From an uncultured Methylophaga sp. (lineage in GTDB: Bacteria; Pseudomonadota; Gammaproteobacteria; Nitrosococcales; Methylophagaceae): a stretch of 64,000 bases of DNA. The notes beneath the pieces were generated by a model. The model had not been told where the DNA came from. It searched no databases and saw nothing but the letters and a program-made list of their open reading frames with translations. Where the stretch lies: positions 156,590-220,589 of the forward strand of contig CAJXKF010000005.1 of the NCBI GenBank assembly GCA_913055695.1, given 5' to 3'. How positions within the stretch are numbered: position 1 is the first letter of the stretch; each line of letters begins with the position of its first letter. This document shows, in pieces, positions 19,919-27,153 of this stretch. Position numbers and translations under genes: made by a program.

Positions 19919-21052
19919 ATGAAATCATTGAAAAAAACAACTCTGGCCTCTCTGGTCGGCGCAGCTGCTCTGGCAACAGCCGGTGCTGCTAACGCCACCA
20001 TCGTGGTTGGCGGCGAAAACGGCTACGAATTCAGCGTAGACGGCAACATCAACCAATTCTTTGTTCATACTGATGCTGATAACGCTTCAGACAACATCAA
20101 CGAAGTACGTAACGGCCTGCTGCCAACTTTCTTCGGCTTCAATGTTTCCGCTCCGGAAATCAACGGTCTGAAAATTGGTGCCCGTGTTTCTATTTCTCCA
20201 TCAACCAACGGTACTAGCTATGTTGCTGGTGGCGACCAAAACGCTATGGAACAACGTGAAGCGTTTGCAACGGTAGAAGGTTCTTTCGGTCAAGTTTTGA
20301 TGGGTAAGGCGTTGGGCCTGTATGGTTCACACAACATCCTGACTGAACAAACTCTGTACGGTGTGGGTTATGGTACTGGTAACAATGGTCAGACCACTCT
20401 TGGTGGCATTGGCTTTGGTTATGATTACGCTGATTGGCGTTCACAGTTCCGTTACACCACTCCTGACATGAATGGCTTCAAAGCTGCATTCGCAGTTGTT
20501 GACTCTGCAGGTCCTGCTGTAAACCTAGGCCCTGGCCCAACTGGTCCAATTGGCGATAACTCAGACTCTGAAGATCTTCGTTATGAAGCAGACTTGAGCT
20601 ATGCTGGTGCGTTCGATAGCGGTAGCTATATGCTGTGGTTGAGCGGTGTTACACAGCAACAAGACGATCTCGATGATGATCATCGTGCATGGACTGTTGG
20701 TGGTACTCTGAAAGTGTCTGGATTTGAGTTTATGGCTCAATATTCTGATGCAGAAAATTCATATGCTCAGTCTGCGAACCCATTGGTTGATGATTCTGTT
20801 GAATATGATCAATACGTAGTCCAAGCTGGCTATCGTTTTGCAGGTACTACTCTGGTATCAGCCAACTACTCTGAGTTGAAAGATGATTCTCCAAGTGTTG
20901 GTTCTGACGACACTGCAGAACGTATTACTGCTGGTATTTACCACGATGTAAACTCTAACCTGAAACTGGTTGCTGAATACACCAAAATCGAAAATGATGC
21001 AGAAACAATTGATGCAGACATCTTCGCTCTGGGTGGTTTCGTAACCTGGTAG
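19919..21052 (+). CDS. Gram-negative general porin
   Basis: 377 residues. A signal peptide (residues 1-26, MKSLKKTTLASLVGAAALATAGAANA) is followed by alternating beta strands typical of a 16-stranded trimeric porin. The protein ends in an aromatic-rich strand with C-terminal W (ALGGFVTW), which resembles the outer-membrane assembly signal. There is a long AT-rich leader upstream and a strong terminator downstream. Codon use is that of a highly expressed gene (for example GGT, CGT and AAC preferred). The family is clear; ion or solute preference is not readable. Confidence 0.88.
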   Translation: MKSLKKTTLASLVGAAALATAGAANATIVVGGENGYEFSVDGNINQFFVHTDADNASDNINEVRNGLLPTFFGFNVSAPEINGLKIGARVSISPSTNGTSYVAGGDQNAMEQREAFATVEGSFGQVLMGKALGLYGSHNILTEQTLYGVGYGTGNNGQTTLGGIGFGYDYADWRSQFRYTTPDMNGFKAAFAVVDSAGPAVNLGPGPTGPIGDNSDSEDLRYEADLSYAGAFDSGSYMLWLSGVTQQQDDLDDDHRAWTVGGTLKVSGFEFMAQYSDAENSYAQSANPLVDDSVEYDQYVVQAGYRFAGTTLVSANYSELKDDSPSVGSDDTAERITAGIYHDVNSNLKLVAEYTKIENDAETIDADIFALGGFVTW

Positions 21053-21100
21053 TCAGCAGTTTCAGTATCAAGTCCTCGGATTTGATACAAAAACTGAAAA

Positions 21101-21132
21101 AAGCCTCAACTTTCGGGTTGGGGCTTTTTTTT
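21101..21132 (+). terminator. Rho-independent terminator of the porin gene
   Basis: Stem AAGCCTCAAC/GTTGGGGCTT (one G-T pair), loop TTTCG and an eight-base T-run. Confidence 0.92.
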
Positions 21133-21149
21133 GCTTTTTAAAAATTCTC

Positions 21150-21329
21150 AACCACAGAGGCACAGAGGCACAGAGGCACAGAGGCCACAGAGATTTTTTA
21201 CTGATTTTTTTATCTTACCGGGGGTAGCGGATAAGATTTCTCGACTTCGCTCGAAATGACAGCCTGATTCTTATTTTCACTATTTCCGGTGATTTTTATT
21301 TTCTCTGTGTACTCTGTGCCTCTGTGGTT
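21150..21329. repeat. CACAGAGG inverted-arm element C (empty, four tandem units)
   Basis: The left arm (21150-21192) contains four head-to-tail CACAGAGG units and a fifth diverged unit. The right arm (21300-21329) reads TCTCTGTGTACTCTGTGCC then TCTGTGGTT. The interior (about 105 bases) is AT-rich and includes a second short palindromic motif, TTTCTCGA...TCGAAATGACAG (about 21235-21262), of a kind I recall as a dispersed intergenic repeat in other bacteria. The right-arm junction sequence is nearly identical to that of element E. It lies between the porin terminator and dhaL, so dhaL transcription probably starts just after it (TATAAT at 21355-21360). Confidence 0.8.
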
Positions 21330-21388
21330 CATTTAATTAAGAGGAACAAGGCTTTATAATTCATTAAAGACTTAGAAAAGGAAGCCCA

Positions 21389-22018
21389 ATGACCATCAGC
21401 ACCCAATCCATCCCACATTTTCTTAAAGCCATCAAAGCCGAGATTGCAGCTAACGCCGACGAAGTCACCGCGCTGGATCAGGCGATTGGTGATGGTGATC
21501 ATGTGACCAACCTGCTTCGGGGATTGGAAGCGTTAGAAAAGCAATCATCTGAACTAGCTGAAATGGAATGGTCTGACGCGTTGATGAAAATCGGTATGAC
21601 GCTGATGTCGACCATGGGCGGCGCATCGGGCTCACTGTATGGCAGCTTGTTTGTGGCGATGGGTAAAGAAGCCAAGAACAATACAATGAGCCTACAGAGT
21701 TTGGCCGAGATTTTTCACGCCGGCGTGCAGGCGGTAAAAACACGGGGTAAAGCTGAACTCGGCGAAAAAACCATGCTGGACACACTCATACCAGCCTCAC
21801 ATGCCTTGAATGTCAAAGCCGATGCAGAAGCTTCTGATGTTTTGGATGCGATCAAACAAGCAGCATATGACGGTATGCTGTCCACCAAGGATATGCTCGC
21901 CACCAAAGGCCGGGCATCATTTTTAGGAGAACGGGCCCGTGGTCATATCGATGCTGGTGCAAGGACCAGTCAATTGATTATTTGTGCTATTGCGGATGTG
22001 ATGGAAAAATCTGATTAA
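21389..22018 (+). CDS. dhaL: Dihydroxyacetone kinase subunit DhaL (nucleotide-binding)
   Basis: 209 residues, the normal DhaL length. It binds the adenine nucleotide and phosphorylates the dihydroxyacetone held by DhaK. Visible motifs are LDQAIGDGDH (about residues 28-37, Mg-binding aspartates), STMGGASGSLYG (about 74-85), KTMLDTLIPA, and GRASFLGERARGHIDAGA (about 174-191). The ribosome site is AAAGGAAG. Unusually, dhaK is not downstream on the same strand but converges on it, with a repeat element between them. Whether ADP is recharged by a PTS DhaM or ATP is used directly cannot be told from the sequence. Confidence 0.93.
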   Translation: MTISTQSIPHFLKAIKAEIAANADEVTALDQAIGDGDHVTNLLRGLEALEKQSSELAEMEWSDALMKIGMTLMSTMGGASGSLYGSLFVAMGKEAKNNTMSLQSLAEIFHAGVQAVKTRGKAELGEKTMLDTLIPASHALNVKADAEASDVLDAIKQAAYDGMLSTKDMLATKGRASFLGERARGHIDAGARTSQLIICAIADVMEKSD

Positions 22019-22019
22019 T

Positions 22020-22498
22020 AACCACAGAGGCACAGAGGCCACAGAGATTTCTAATTATTGGTTCAACATCCTGACAATCCCCTGCCGCATAGTCGGGACA
22101 TTGAAGTTAAGCAAAAGGCCATACCTCAGTTCTGTGATTTTCAGGTACGTCAATAATTGCGCCTTGTGAATTTCTGCAATTTTATCGACCGTTTTTAATT
22201 CAACTACAACTTTATTCTCGACAAGCAGATTGCAACGATACACGCTATTAAGTTGCTTACCTTTATATGTGACCGGAATCGGATATTGGTTGACCGTCGC
22301 CAAGCCTCTCTGGGTTAACTCAGCCAAAAGACACTCTTCGTAAATTGACTCTAGAAGTCCCGGTCCAAGCTGTCGGTGAACTTCAATAGCCGAGCCAATA
22401 ATCTTATGTGTTAAATCATTACTCATAAGCCTCCTCCCTGAGGCTGTAATTTCTAAATATTCAAATTAATACTCTGTGCCCTCTGTGCCTCTGTGGTT
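22020..22498. mobile_element. CACAGAGG inverted-arm element D carrying a GxxExxY gene
   Basis: The left arm (22020-22046) is AACCACAGAGGCACAGAGG plus CCACAGAG. The right arm (22471-22498) is its inverse complement, ending CCTCTGTGGTT. The element starts two bases after the dhaL stop and ends 18 bases before the dhaK stop. The interior is filled by one minus-strand gene. Flanking bases on both sides contain ATTAAT, a possible short target duplication, but the other elements show none. It is 479 bases long, against 180-290 for the four empty relatives. Confidence 0.7.
22055..22426 (-). CDS. GxxExxY family protein (PD-(D/E)XK nuclease-like fold)
   Basis: 123 residues. The family-naming motif is G23-L-L-E26-S-I-Y29, in the usual EVHRQLGPGLLESIYEECL context. 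The nuclease-like core follows as YRCNLLVENKVVVELKTV, with E76-L-K78 as the ExK half. The position before LLV, normally the acidic metal ligand as I recall the family, is Asn66 here, so activity may be lost or changed. The gene has a very strong ribosome site (GGGAGGAGG upstream of the ATG). It is boxed between two inverted CACAGAGG arms. The family's function is unknown to me; nuclease fold is inference. Confidence 0.88.
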   Translation of the reverse strand: MSNDLTHKIIGSAIEVHRQLGPGLLESIYEECLLAELTQRGLATVNQYPIPVTYKGKQLNSVYRCNLLVENKVVVELKTVDKIAEIHKAQLLTYLKITELRYGLLLNFNVPTMRQGIVRMLNQ

Positions 22499-22516
22499 AA
22501 TTAATTTCTGCACCTA

Positions 22517-23506
22517 TCAACAAGCCCAGCGAAGTGCGGCTGTATGAACCGGTGCATCCCAGTACTGAATCATTTCATCATCCAGCAACGTCACGGTGAC
22601 AGAACAACCAGCCATATCCAATGAGGTGGTGTAGTTACCGACGAGCGATCGTGTCACCTCGACACCACGATCGCTGAAATACTGCGCTGCCAGATCGAAT
22701 ACCAGATACAGTTCCATTAAAGGCGTCGCACCAAACCCATTCACATGGAGCAGAATTTTCTGCCCCTTGGTTGGCATCAGGTCTTTGTCTATTGCTGCTG
22801 CCAAGTGTTCAACAATTTCACTGGCACTGCTGAGGTCCATCGGTTCACGGCCGCGTTCACCATGGATGCCGACCCCCATTTCAATTTCATTATCACCGAT
22901 ATCAAAAGTGGGTTTTCCCAAAGCCGGCACGGTACAACTGCTCAATGCCACACCCATTGAGGCCGTAGAAGTGGCGACCTTATCACCCAGCTTTTTACAG
23001 GTAGCGAGATCAGCGCCTGCCTCAGCAGCAGCGCCAACAATTTTCTCGACGATGAGTGTACCGGCAACACCCCGGCGACCGGTGCTGTGGTCTTTGGGAA
23101 GAGACACATCATCACTCACCAGCACGGTATTATGTTCGCACTCCAGCATTTCGGCAGCAATTTCAAAGTTCATCACGTCACCGGCATAGTTTTTAACGAT
23201 GAACAGCACACCGGCACCGTTTTCCACCTCCTGGGCCGCCATCATCATTTGATCCGGTGTCGGTGATGTGAATATCTGGCCGGGACAGGCGGCATCGAGC
23301 ATCCCTTTCCCTATCAGACCAATATGCAGCGGCTCATGGCCTGAACCGCCACCTGAGATCAGGGCAACTTTAGGCCTATCAACCGGCGCCTTGCGGGTCA
23401 CAAAATGCGGCTGGTGATTGAGCTTGATAATGTCTTCATGCGCCCTGGCAAAGCCATTCAGGCTCTCTTCCAGAACGCTTTCGACGCCGTTGATCATTTT
23501 TTTCAT
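22517..23506 (-). CDS. dhaK: Dihydroxyacetone kinase substrate-binding subunit DhaK
   Basis: 329 residues, normal for DhaK. It binds dihydroxyacetone covalently through a histidine and presents it to DhaL. Visible are the start region (KKMINGVESVLEESLNGFARAH), ISGGGSGHEPLH (about residues 50-61), VKNYAGDVMNFE (about 104-115) and GVGIHGERGRE, which carries the substrate-binding His. The C-terminus is WDAPVHTAALRW. It follows the HAD phosphatase gene by 15 bases on the same strand, so those two form an operon; dhaL is convergent. Confidence 0.95.
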   Translation of the reverse strand: MKKMINGVESVLEESLNGFARAHEDIIKLNHQPHFVTRKAPVDRPKVALISGGGSGHEPLHIGLIGKGMLDAACPGQIFTSPTPDQMMMAAQEVENGAGVLFIVKNYAGDVMNFEIAAEMLECEHNTVLVSDDVSLPKDHSTGRRGVAGTLIVEKIVGAAAEAGADLATCKKLGDKVATSTASMGVALSSCTVPALGKPTFDIGDNEIEMGVGIHGERGREPMDLSSASEIVEHLAAAIDKDLMPTKGQKILLHVNGFGATPLMELYLVFDLAAQYFSDRGVEVTRSLVGNYTTSLDMAGCSVTVTLLDDEMIQYWDAPVHTAALRWAC

Positions 23507-23521
23507 TGTTCTCTCCCGTTC

Positions 23522-24418
23522 TTACAGAGCTTGTTTGAGGGCTTCAGTCACTGCATGCAGATCCTCTAATACCCAGGTCGGCTGATAGTCGATATGTTGC
23601 AAATCCTCTCTGGAGGACACGCCTGTCAATACCATTATGCTGCGGATACCGGCATTGACCGCGCCCAGAATGTCGGTGTTGAGACGATCGCCTATGGCAA
23701 CCGTATTCGTCAGATCGGTGCCCAGCTGTTTCAGTGCCTGCTGGTATAAAATCGGTTCAGGCTTACCGATACAGACGGGCTCCACGCCGGTTGCAGCCTG
23801 CAAAGCGGCCAGAGTACCGCCGTTACCAATGACTTCGCCCAGTTCTGTCGGCAAAGTGGTATCGGCATTGGTCGCATAAAACAAGGCGCCAGCGCGGATG
23901 TTGAGTGTTGCCGTGGCAAGTTTGTCCCAGGTCAGCGTACGATCAAGTCCGGACACCACGATATCGGCGCCTTCATCAGTAATGCCTTTTGCCGGCTGGT
24001 TAACCTGATAAAGGTCGGTCAGAATAAAGCCCTCTGCTTCCAGAGGCTTTCTGAGACCATCTTCACCGATGACGAAAACACGTTTCTTATCAGCCGGCAG
24101 ATTTTCGCGCAGATAAGTGGCGGTCGCCATGCTGGAGGTCAAAATTTCATCATTGCTGACCGAGATCCCCATCTCAGCCAGTTTCTCTATATATTGTTGC
24201 TGGGTCAGGCTGGCATTATTGGTGGCAAGTACAAACGGTAATCGCTTCTCTCTGAGCAGTGCAAAAAAAGCATCCAGCCCGGGCAAAGGCTTTTTGCCAT
24301 GCCAGAGTACGCCGTCCATATCTATAATGAGTCCGCCGATGTTTTCCAGTATCGTGGTTTTCGCCGTTGTCAAAACAGGTCCTCTGATTGTCAGAATAGG
24401 GTTCAAAGCGTCGCACAC
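23522..24418 (-). CDS. HAD-IIA family sugar-phosphate phosphatase (NagD/phosphoglycolate phosphatase-like)
   Basis: Up to 298 residues. The HAD nucleophile motif is LIIDMDGVLWHG (about residues 31-42), followed by ATNNAS (motif II), a HAD-IIA cap (about 95-205), IGKPEP and AIGDRLNTDI. The natural substrate is not readable; family members act on glycolate, glycerol or nucleotide phosphates. Two starts are possible: ATG at 24418 (AGGA in front) or TTG at 24373 (AGAGGA six bases ahead), which puts the nucleophile nearer the N-terminus. It is paired with dhaK, suggesting work on a triose or glycerol phosphate. Confidence 0.85.
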   Translation of the reverse strand: MCDALNPILTIRGPVLTTAKTTILENIGGLIIDMDGVLWHGKKPLPGLDAFFALLREKRLPFVLATNNASLTQQQYIEKLAEMGISVSNDEILTSSMATATYLRENLPADKKRVFVIGEDGLRKPLEAEGFILTDLYQVNQPAKGITDEGADIVVSGLDRTLTWDKLATATLNIRAGALFYATNADTTLPTELGEVIGNGGTLAALQAATGVEPVCIGKPEPILYQQALKQLGTDLTNTVAIGDRLNTDILGAVNAGIRSIMVLTGVSSREDLQHIDYQPTWVLEDLHAVTEALKQAL

Positions 24419-24476
24419 ATCAAATCGTCCTGTCTAGCAGCTAAAAAGTCGGAATTTGTCGGTTTTTTGGCAAAAA

Positions 24477-24506
24477 TTGACATATTCGATGCAACTGCTT
24501 TATAGT
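24477..24506 (+). promoter_or_regulatory. Sigma-70-type promoter of hps1
   Basis: TTGACA (24477-24482), an 18-base spacer and TATAGT (24501-24506). The leader to the ATG is about 55 bases. A second TATAAT (24535-24540) lies in the leader but has no good -35. The hps2 promoter has nearly the same hexamers. Confidence 0.75.
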
Positions 24507-24568
24507 CTGCGAGCGTATTTCTTAACGTATACCCTATAATCTCAAACTAACATTAGGAGCATGTCAGC

Positions 24569-25210
24569 ATGGCAAAAGCACTTATTCAAATGGCACTGGA
24601 CTCTCTGGATTTCGATCAAACAATGGCACTGGCTGAACAAGTCGCGCCTTACGTTGACATTCTGGAAGTCGGTACTCCTTGCATCAAATACAACGGTCTG
24701 GAAATTGTTACTGCACTGAAAAACAAATTCCCTAACAACCTGATCCTGGTTGACCTGAAAACAATGGACGCTGGTGAATACGAAGCGACTCCATTCTACG
24801 AAGCAGGTGCTGACATCTGTACTGTTCTGGGTGTTTCTGACAAAGCCACCATGGGCGGCGTTATCAAAGCGGCCAACGCGAACAACGCAGAAGCTCAAAT
24901 CGACCTGATCAGCGTTAAAGACAAAAAAGCCGTTGCTACCGAAGCAGCTAAAAACGGTGCGCAAATCATCGGTGTTCACACTGGTCTGGACGCACAAGCA
25001 GCAGGTCAAACTCCATTTGCTGACCTGAAAGACATTGCTGGTCTGAACCTGGGTGTTCGTATCTCTGTTGCTGGTGGTCTGAACAAAGACACCATCCAGG
25101 ATACCGTTCGCGCTGGTGCTACCATCGTTGTTGTTGGTGCAGCTATCTACGGTGCCGACTCTCCAGCAGAATCTGCTAAAGAACTGCGCGCACTGGTTGA
25201 CGCAGCCTAA
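24569..25210 (+). CDS. hxlA: 3-hexulose-6-phosphate synthase, copy 1
   Basis: 213 residues. A TIM-barrel aldolase that joins formaldehyde to ribulose 5-phosphate, the entry of the ribulose monophosphate cycle. The metal/substrate motif D62-L-K64-T-M-D67 and the MALDSLDFDQTMALAEQV start are characteristic, and GVHTGLDAQAAGQTPF follows later. It is closely similar to copy 2 along its length. It has its own strong promoter and terminator, so it is a single-gene unit without a PHI partner. Codon use indicates very high expression. Confidence 0.97.
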   Translation: MAKALIQMALDSLDFDQTMALAEQVAPYVDILEVGTPCIKYNGLEIVTALKNKFPNNLILVDLKTMDAGEYEATPFYEAGADICTVLGVSDKATMGGVIKAANANNAEAQIDLISVKDKKAVATEAAKNGAQIIGVHTGLDAQAAGQTPFADLKDIAGLNLGVRISVAGGLNKDTIQDTVRAGATIVVVGAAIYGADSPAESAKELRALVDAA

Positions 25211-25243
25211 GCGGAAACCAATTTGCACTGAGCAAAGAAAAGA

Positions 25244-25272
25244 ACGAGTGGCCCTGGCCGCTCGTTTTTTTT
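25244..25272 (+). terminator. Rho-independent terminator of hps1
   Basis: Stem ACGAGTGGCC/GGCCGCTCGT with a two-base apex (one G-T pair), followed by an eight-base T-run. Confidence 0.92.
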
Positions 25273-25556
25273 CAGTGCTACATCAGAGACTGTTCTGCTC
25301 GTCATGACAGTCTCTAGTGTCAAAAGCTTTACAAGATGGGTTAAAGTGTTGATGCCAGTCAGAAAAAAACCTGTGTCTGGCACAGGCGGACTGAATAAAA
25401 ATAAGCATGTGGCGACACACCGGAATCGATTCATCCTGGCTCAATCGTGAAACTGCTTCTGGGTTGCCACATAATAACGAAAATAGTAATTTACCCGTTG
25501 CACCAACCTCGTTATGTTGGGCAGATGGGGTTTAAAAATGTAACAGGGGTATAATC
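25273..25556. other. Intergenic region between hps1 and the repeat-protein gene
   Basis: No gene found. Bases 25363-25386 read on the minus strand as a CCTGTG/CACAGG hairpin followed by a T-run, so there is a terminator-like structure for minus-strand transcription although no minus-strand gene lies nearby. The leader of the next gene ends with AACAGGGGTATAATC, where AGGGG is the ribosome site. Confidence 0.5.
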
Positions 25557-25850
25557 ATGAATGAAAATAAAGGTCTATTTGCTTCGATTTGTGGCTTCTT
25601 TAAAAGCTTGTTCTCACCCAGTCCGGCAGCAGAAAGTAAGCCGGCTGCATCTGCCGATGGTCTGACAGGTGTCGAACGTTACATCAGAAACAAGGCTCAG
25701 GGTGGTTCCAATCTGACCGGTGTTGAAAAATACATCAGAAACAAAACCACGAACGGCAAGCCACTGACCGGTGTCGAACAATATGTTCGCAACCAGTCTC
25801 AAGCAAAACCAATGACGGGTGTAGAACGTTACATCCAAAGCAAAGGCTAA
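25557..25850 (+). CDS. Small protein with four TGVExYxxN repeats, between RuMP genes
   Basis: 97 residues. The N-terminus (residues 5-19, KGLFASICGFFKSLF) would form an amphipathic helix that could touch a membrane or protein surface. After a Ser/Ala/Pro linker, four copies of an 11-residue unit follow at 36-46, 53-63, 70-80 and 86-96, with consensus LTGVExYIRNK and spacers of five to six polar residues. Such spaced short motifs often act as multivalent binding tags. It sits between two RuMP cycle genes and has good codon use, so a role in grouping enzymes is possible. I do not recognise a family. Confidence 0.75.
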   Translation: MNENKGLFASICGFFKSLFSPSPAAESKPAASADGLTGVERYIRNKAQGGSNLTGVEKYIRNKTTNGKPLTGVEQYVRNQSQAKPMTGVERYIQSKG

Positions 25851-25880
25851 TCAGTCTTTAACCCCATCATGGTGATACGT

Positions 25881-25901
25881 GGCTGCGTCCATGACGCAGC
25901 C
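25881..25901 (+). other. Perfect hairpin after the repeat-protein gene
   Basis: GGCTGCGTC (25881-25889), loop CAT, GACGCAGCC (25893-25901). There is no T-run, so it may be a transcript-stabilising or processed end rather than a full intrinsic terminator before tal. Confidence 0.6.
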
Positions 25902-26000
25902 AGCCCAACGTGACGTATCCCGGACAATTTCAAAACTTACAGTCTGCGCTCTTTCAAGCGTGATTGTTGTTTTTAACTTTGAAAACTAAAGGTACATAAC

Positions 26001-26990
26001 ATGGCAAATTTACTTGATCAGCTTAAGGAAATGACCGTTGTTGTTGCTGATACGGGTGATCTTGAAGCAATCAAGAAGTACACCCCGCGTGACGCAACCA
26101 CCAACCCTTCCCTGATTACTGCCGCCGCTCAAATGCCACAGTATCAAGACATCGTTGACGATACACTGAAAGCCGCTCGTGAATCACTGGGTGATGACGC
26201 TCCGGCTTCTGAAGTGGTTTCACTGGCATTTGACCGCCTGGCTGTTTCTTTCGGTCTGAAAATCCTGGACATCATTCCAGGTCGTGTTTCGACTGAAGTG
26301 GATGCGCGTCTGTCTTACGACACTGAAGCTACCATCGCAAAAGGTCGTGACCTGATCGCTCAATATGAAGCCGCTGGCGTTGACCGCAACCGTATCCTGA
26401 TCAAAATCGCCTCTACCTGGGAAGGTATTCAGGCCGCTGCGGTTCTGGAAAAAGAAGGCATTCACTGCAACCTGACCCTGCTGTTCGGTCTGCACCAAGC
26501 CATCGCCTGTGCCGAAAACGGTATTACTTTGATTTCACCGTTCGTTGGTCGTATTCTTGACTGGTATAAAGCAGACACGGGTCGTGACTCTTACGAGCCA
26601 CATGAAGATCCGGGTGTTCTGTCAGTAACCGCGGTTTACGAGTACTACAAGAAGTTCGGTTACAAAACTGAAGTTATGGGCGCAAGCTTCCGTAACATGG
26701 GTGAAATCACCGAACTGGCCGGTGTTGATCTGCTGACCATCTCTCCAAAACTGCTGGAAGAGCTGCAAAATACAGAAGGCAAACTGGAACAAAAACTGTC
26801 TCCGGAAATTTCTGCCAAGTCTGACATTGAGAAAATCTCAATGGATAAAGACACCTTCGACAAGATGCATGCAGAAAACCGCATGGCTCAGGAAAAACTG
26901 ACCGAAGGTATCGATGGCTTTGCTAAAGCACTGGAAACACTGGAAGAATTGCTTGCCGATCGTCTGGCAAGCCTGGAAAGCGTAGTTTAA
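26001..26990 (+). CDS. tal: Transaldolase
   Basis: 329 residues, slightly longer than E. coli TalB. It transfers a dihydroxyacetone unit between sugar phosphates in the rearrangement arm of the RuMP/pentose phosphate pathway. The Schiff-base lysine lies in [15 protein letters not shown] (about residues 129-143). Also visible are TTNPSL near the N-terminus and [15 protein letters not shown]. The ribosome site is AAAGGT. A perfect 8-bp hairpin GCCCGCTC/GAGCGGGC follows at 27018-27039. The position between hps1 and hps2-phi ties it to formaldehyde assimilation. Confidence 0.97.
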   Translation: MANLLDQLKEMTVVVADTGDLEAIKKYTPRDATTNPSLITAAAQMPQYQDIVDDTLKAARESLGDDAPASEVVSLAFDRLAVSFGLKILDIIPGRVSTEVDARLSYDTEATIAKGRDLIAQYEAAGVDRNRILIKIASTWEGIQAAAVLEKEGIHCNLTLLFGLHQAIACAENGITLISPFVGRILDWYKADTGRDSYEPHEDPGVLSVTAVYEYYKKFGYKTEVMGASFRNMGEITELAGVDLLTISPKLLEELQNTEGKLEQKLSPEISAKSDIEKISMDKDTFDKMHAENRMAQEKLTEGIDGFAKALETLEELLADRLASLESVV

Positions 26991-27064
26991 AACTACTCAA
27001 GCTTTCACACGTATTCAGCCCGCTCCACTATGAGCGGGCGGGAATGCAGCGGAAAACGGCTTCA

Positions 27065-27093
27065 TTGACTTGATGCCGTTTTCTGCATATAGT
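27065..27093 (+). promoter_or_regulatory. Sigma-70-type promoter of hps2-phi
   Basis: TTGACT (27065-27070), a 17-base spacer and TATAGT (27088-27093). It predicts a start near 27100, which rules out in-frame starts upstream of the ATG at 27154. Its -10 hexamer is the same as that of hps1. Confidence 0.75.
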
Positions 27094-27153
27094 CCCGCTT
27101 CACTTTTTGTTAAGCGTGAACAATCATTTTTACTACATTTAGGAGTATGTAAC

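Noticed and set aside
21150..21192. Tandem CACAGAGG units as a possible CRISPR array
   Set aside because: The units are 8 bases, contiguous and without spacers, and an inverted partner arm lies downstream; no cas genes are present.
22020..22498. Element D as a classical insertion sequence
   Set aside because: No transposase, no DDE or HUH motifs, no consistent target duplication across the five elements, so it is described as a repeat-bounded gene element instead.
24542..25228. 228-codon minus-strand frame opposite hps1
   Set aside because: Mirror of a highly expressed plus-strand gene; Cys/Phe/Val-rich nonsense composition.
27070..27153. Upstream in-frame start for hps2 giving a 28-residue extension
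   Set aside because: It lies on the predicted -35 element, before the likely transcription start, and the ATG at 27154 has the ribosome site and matches copy 1.
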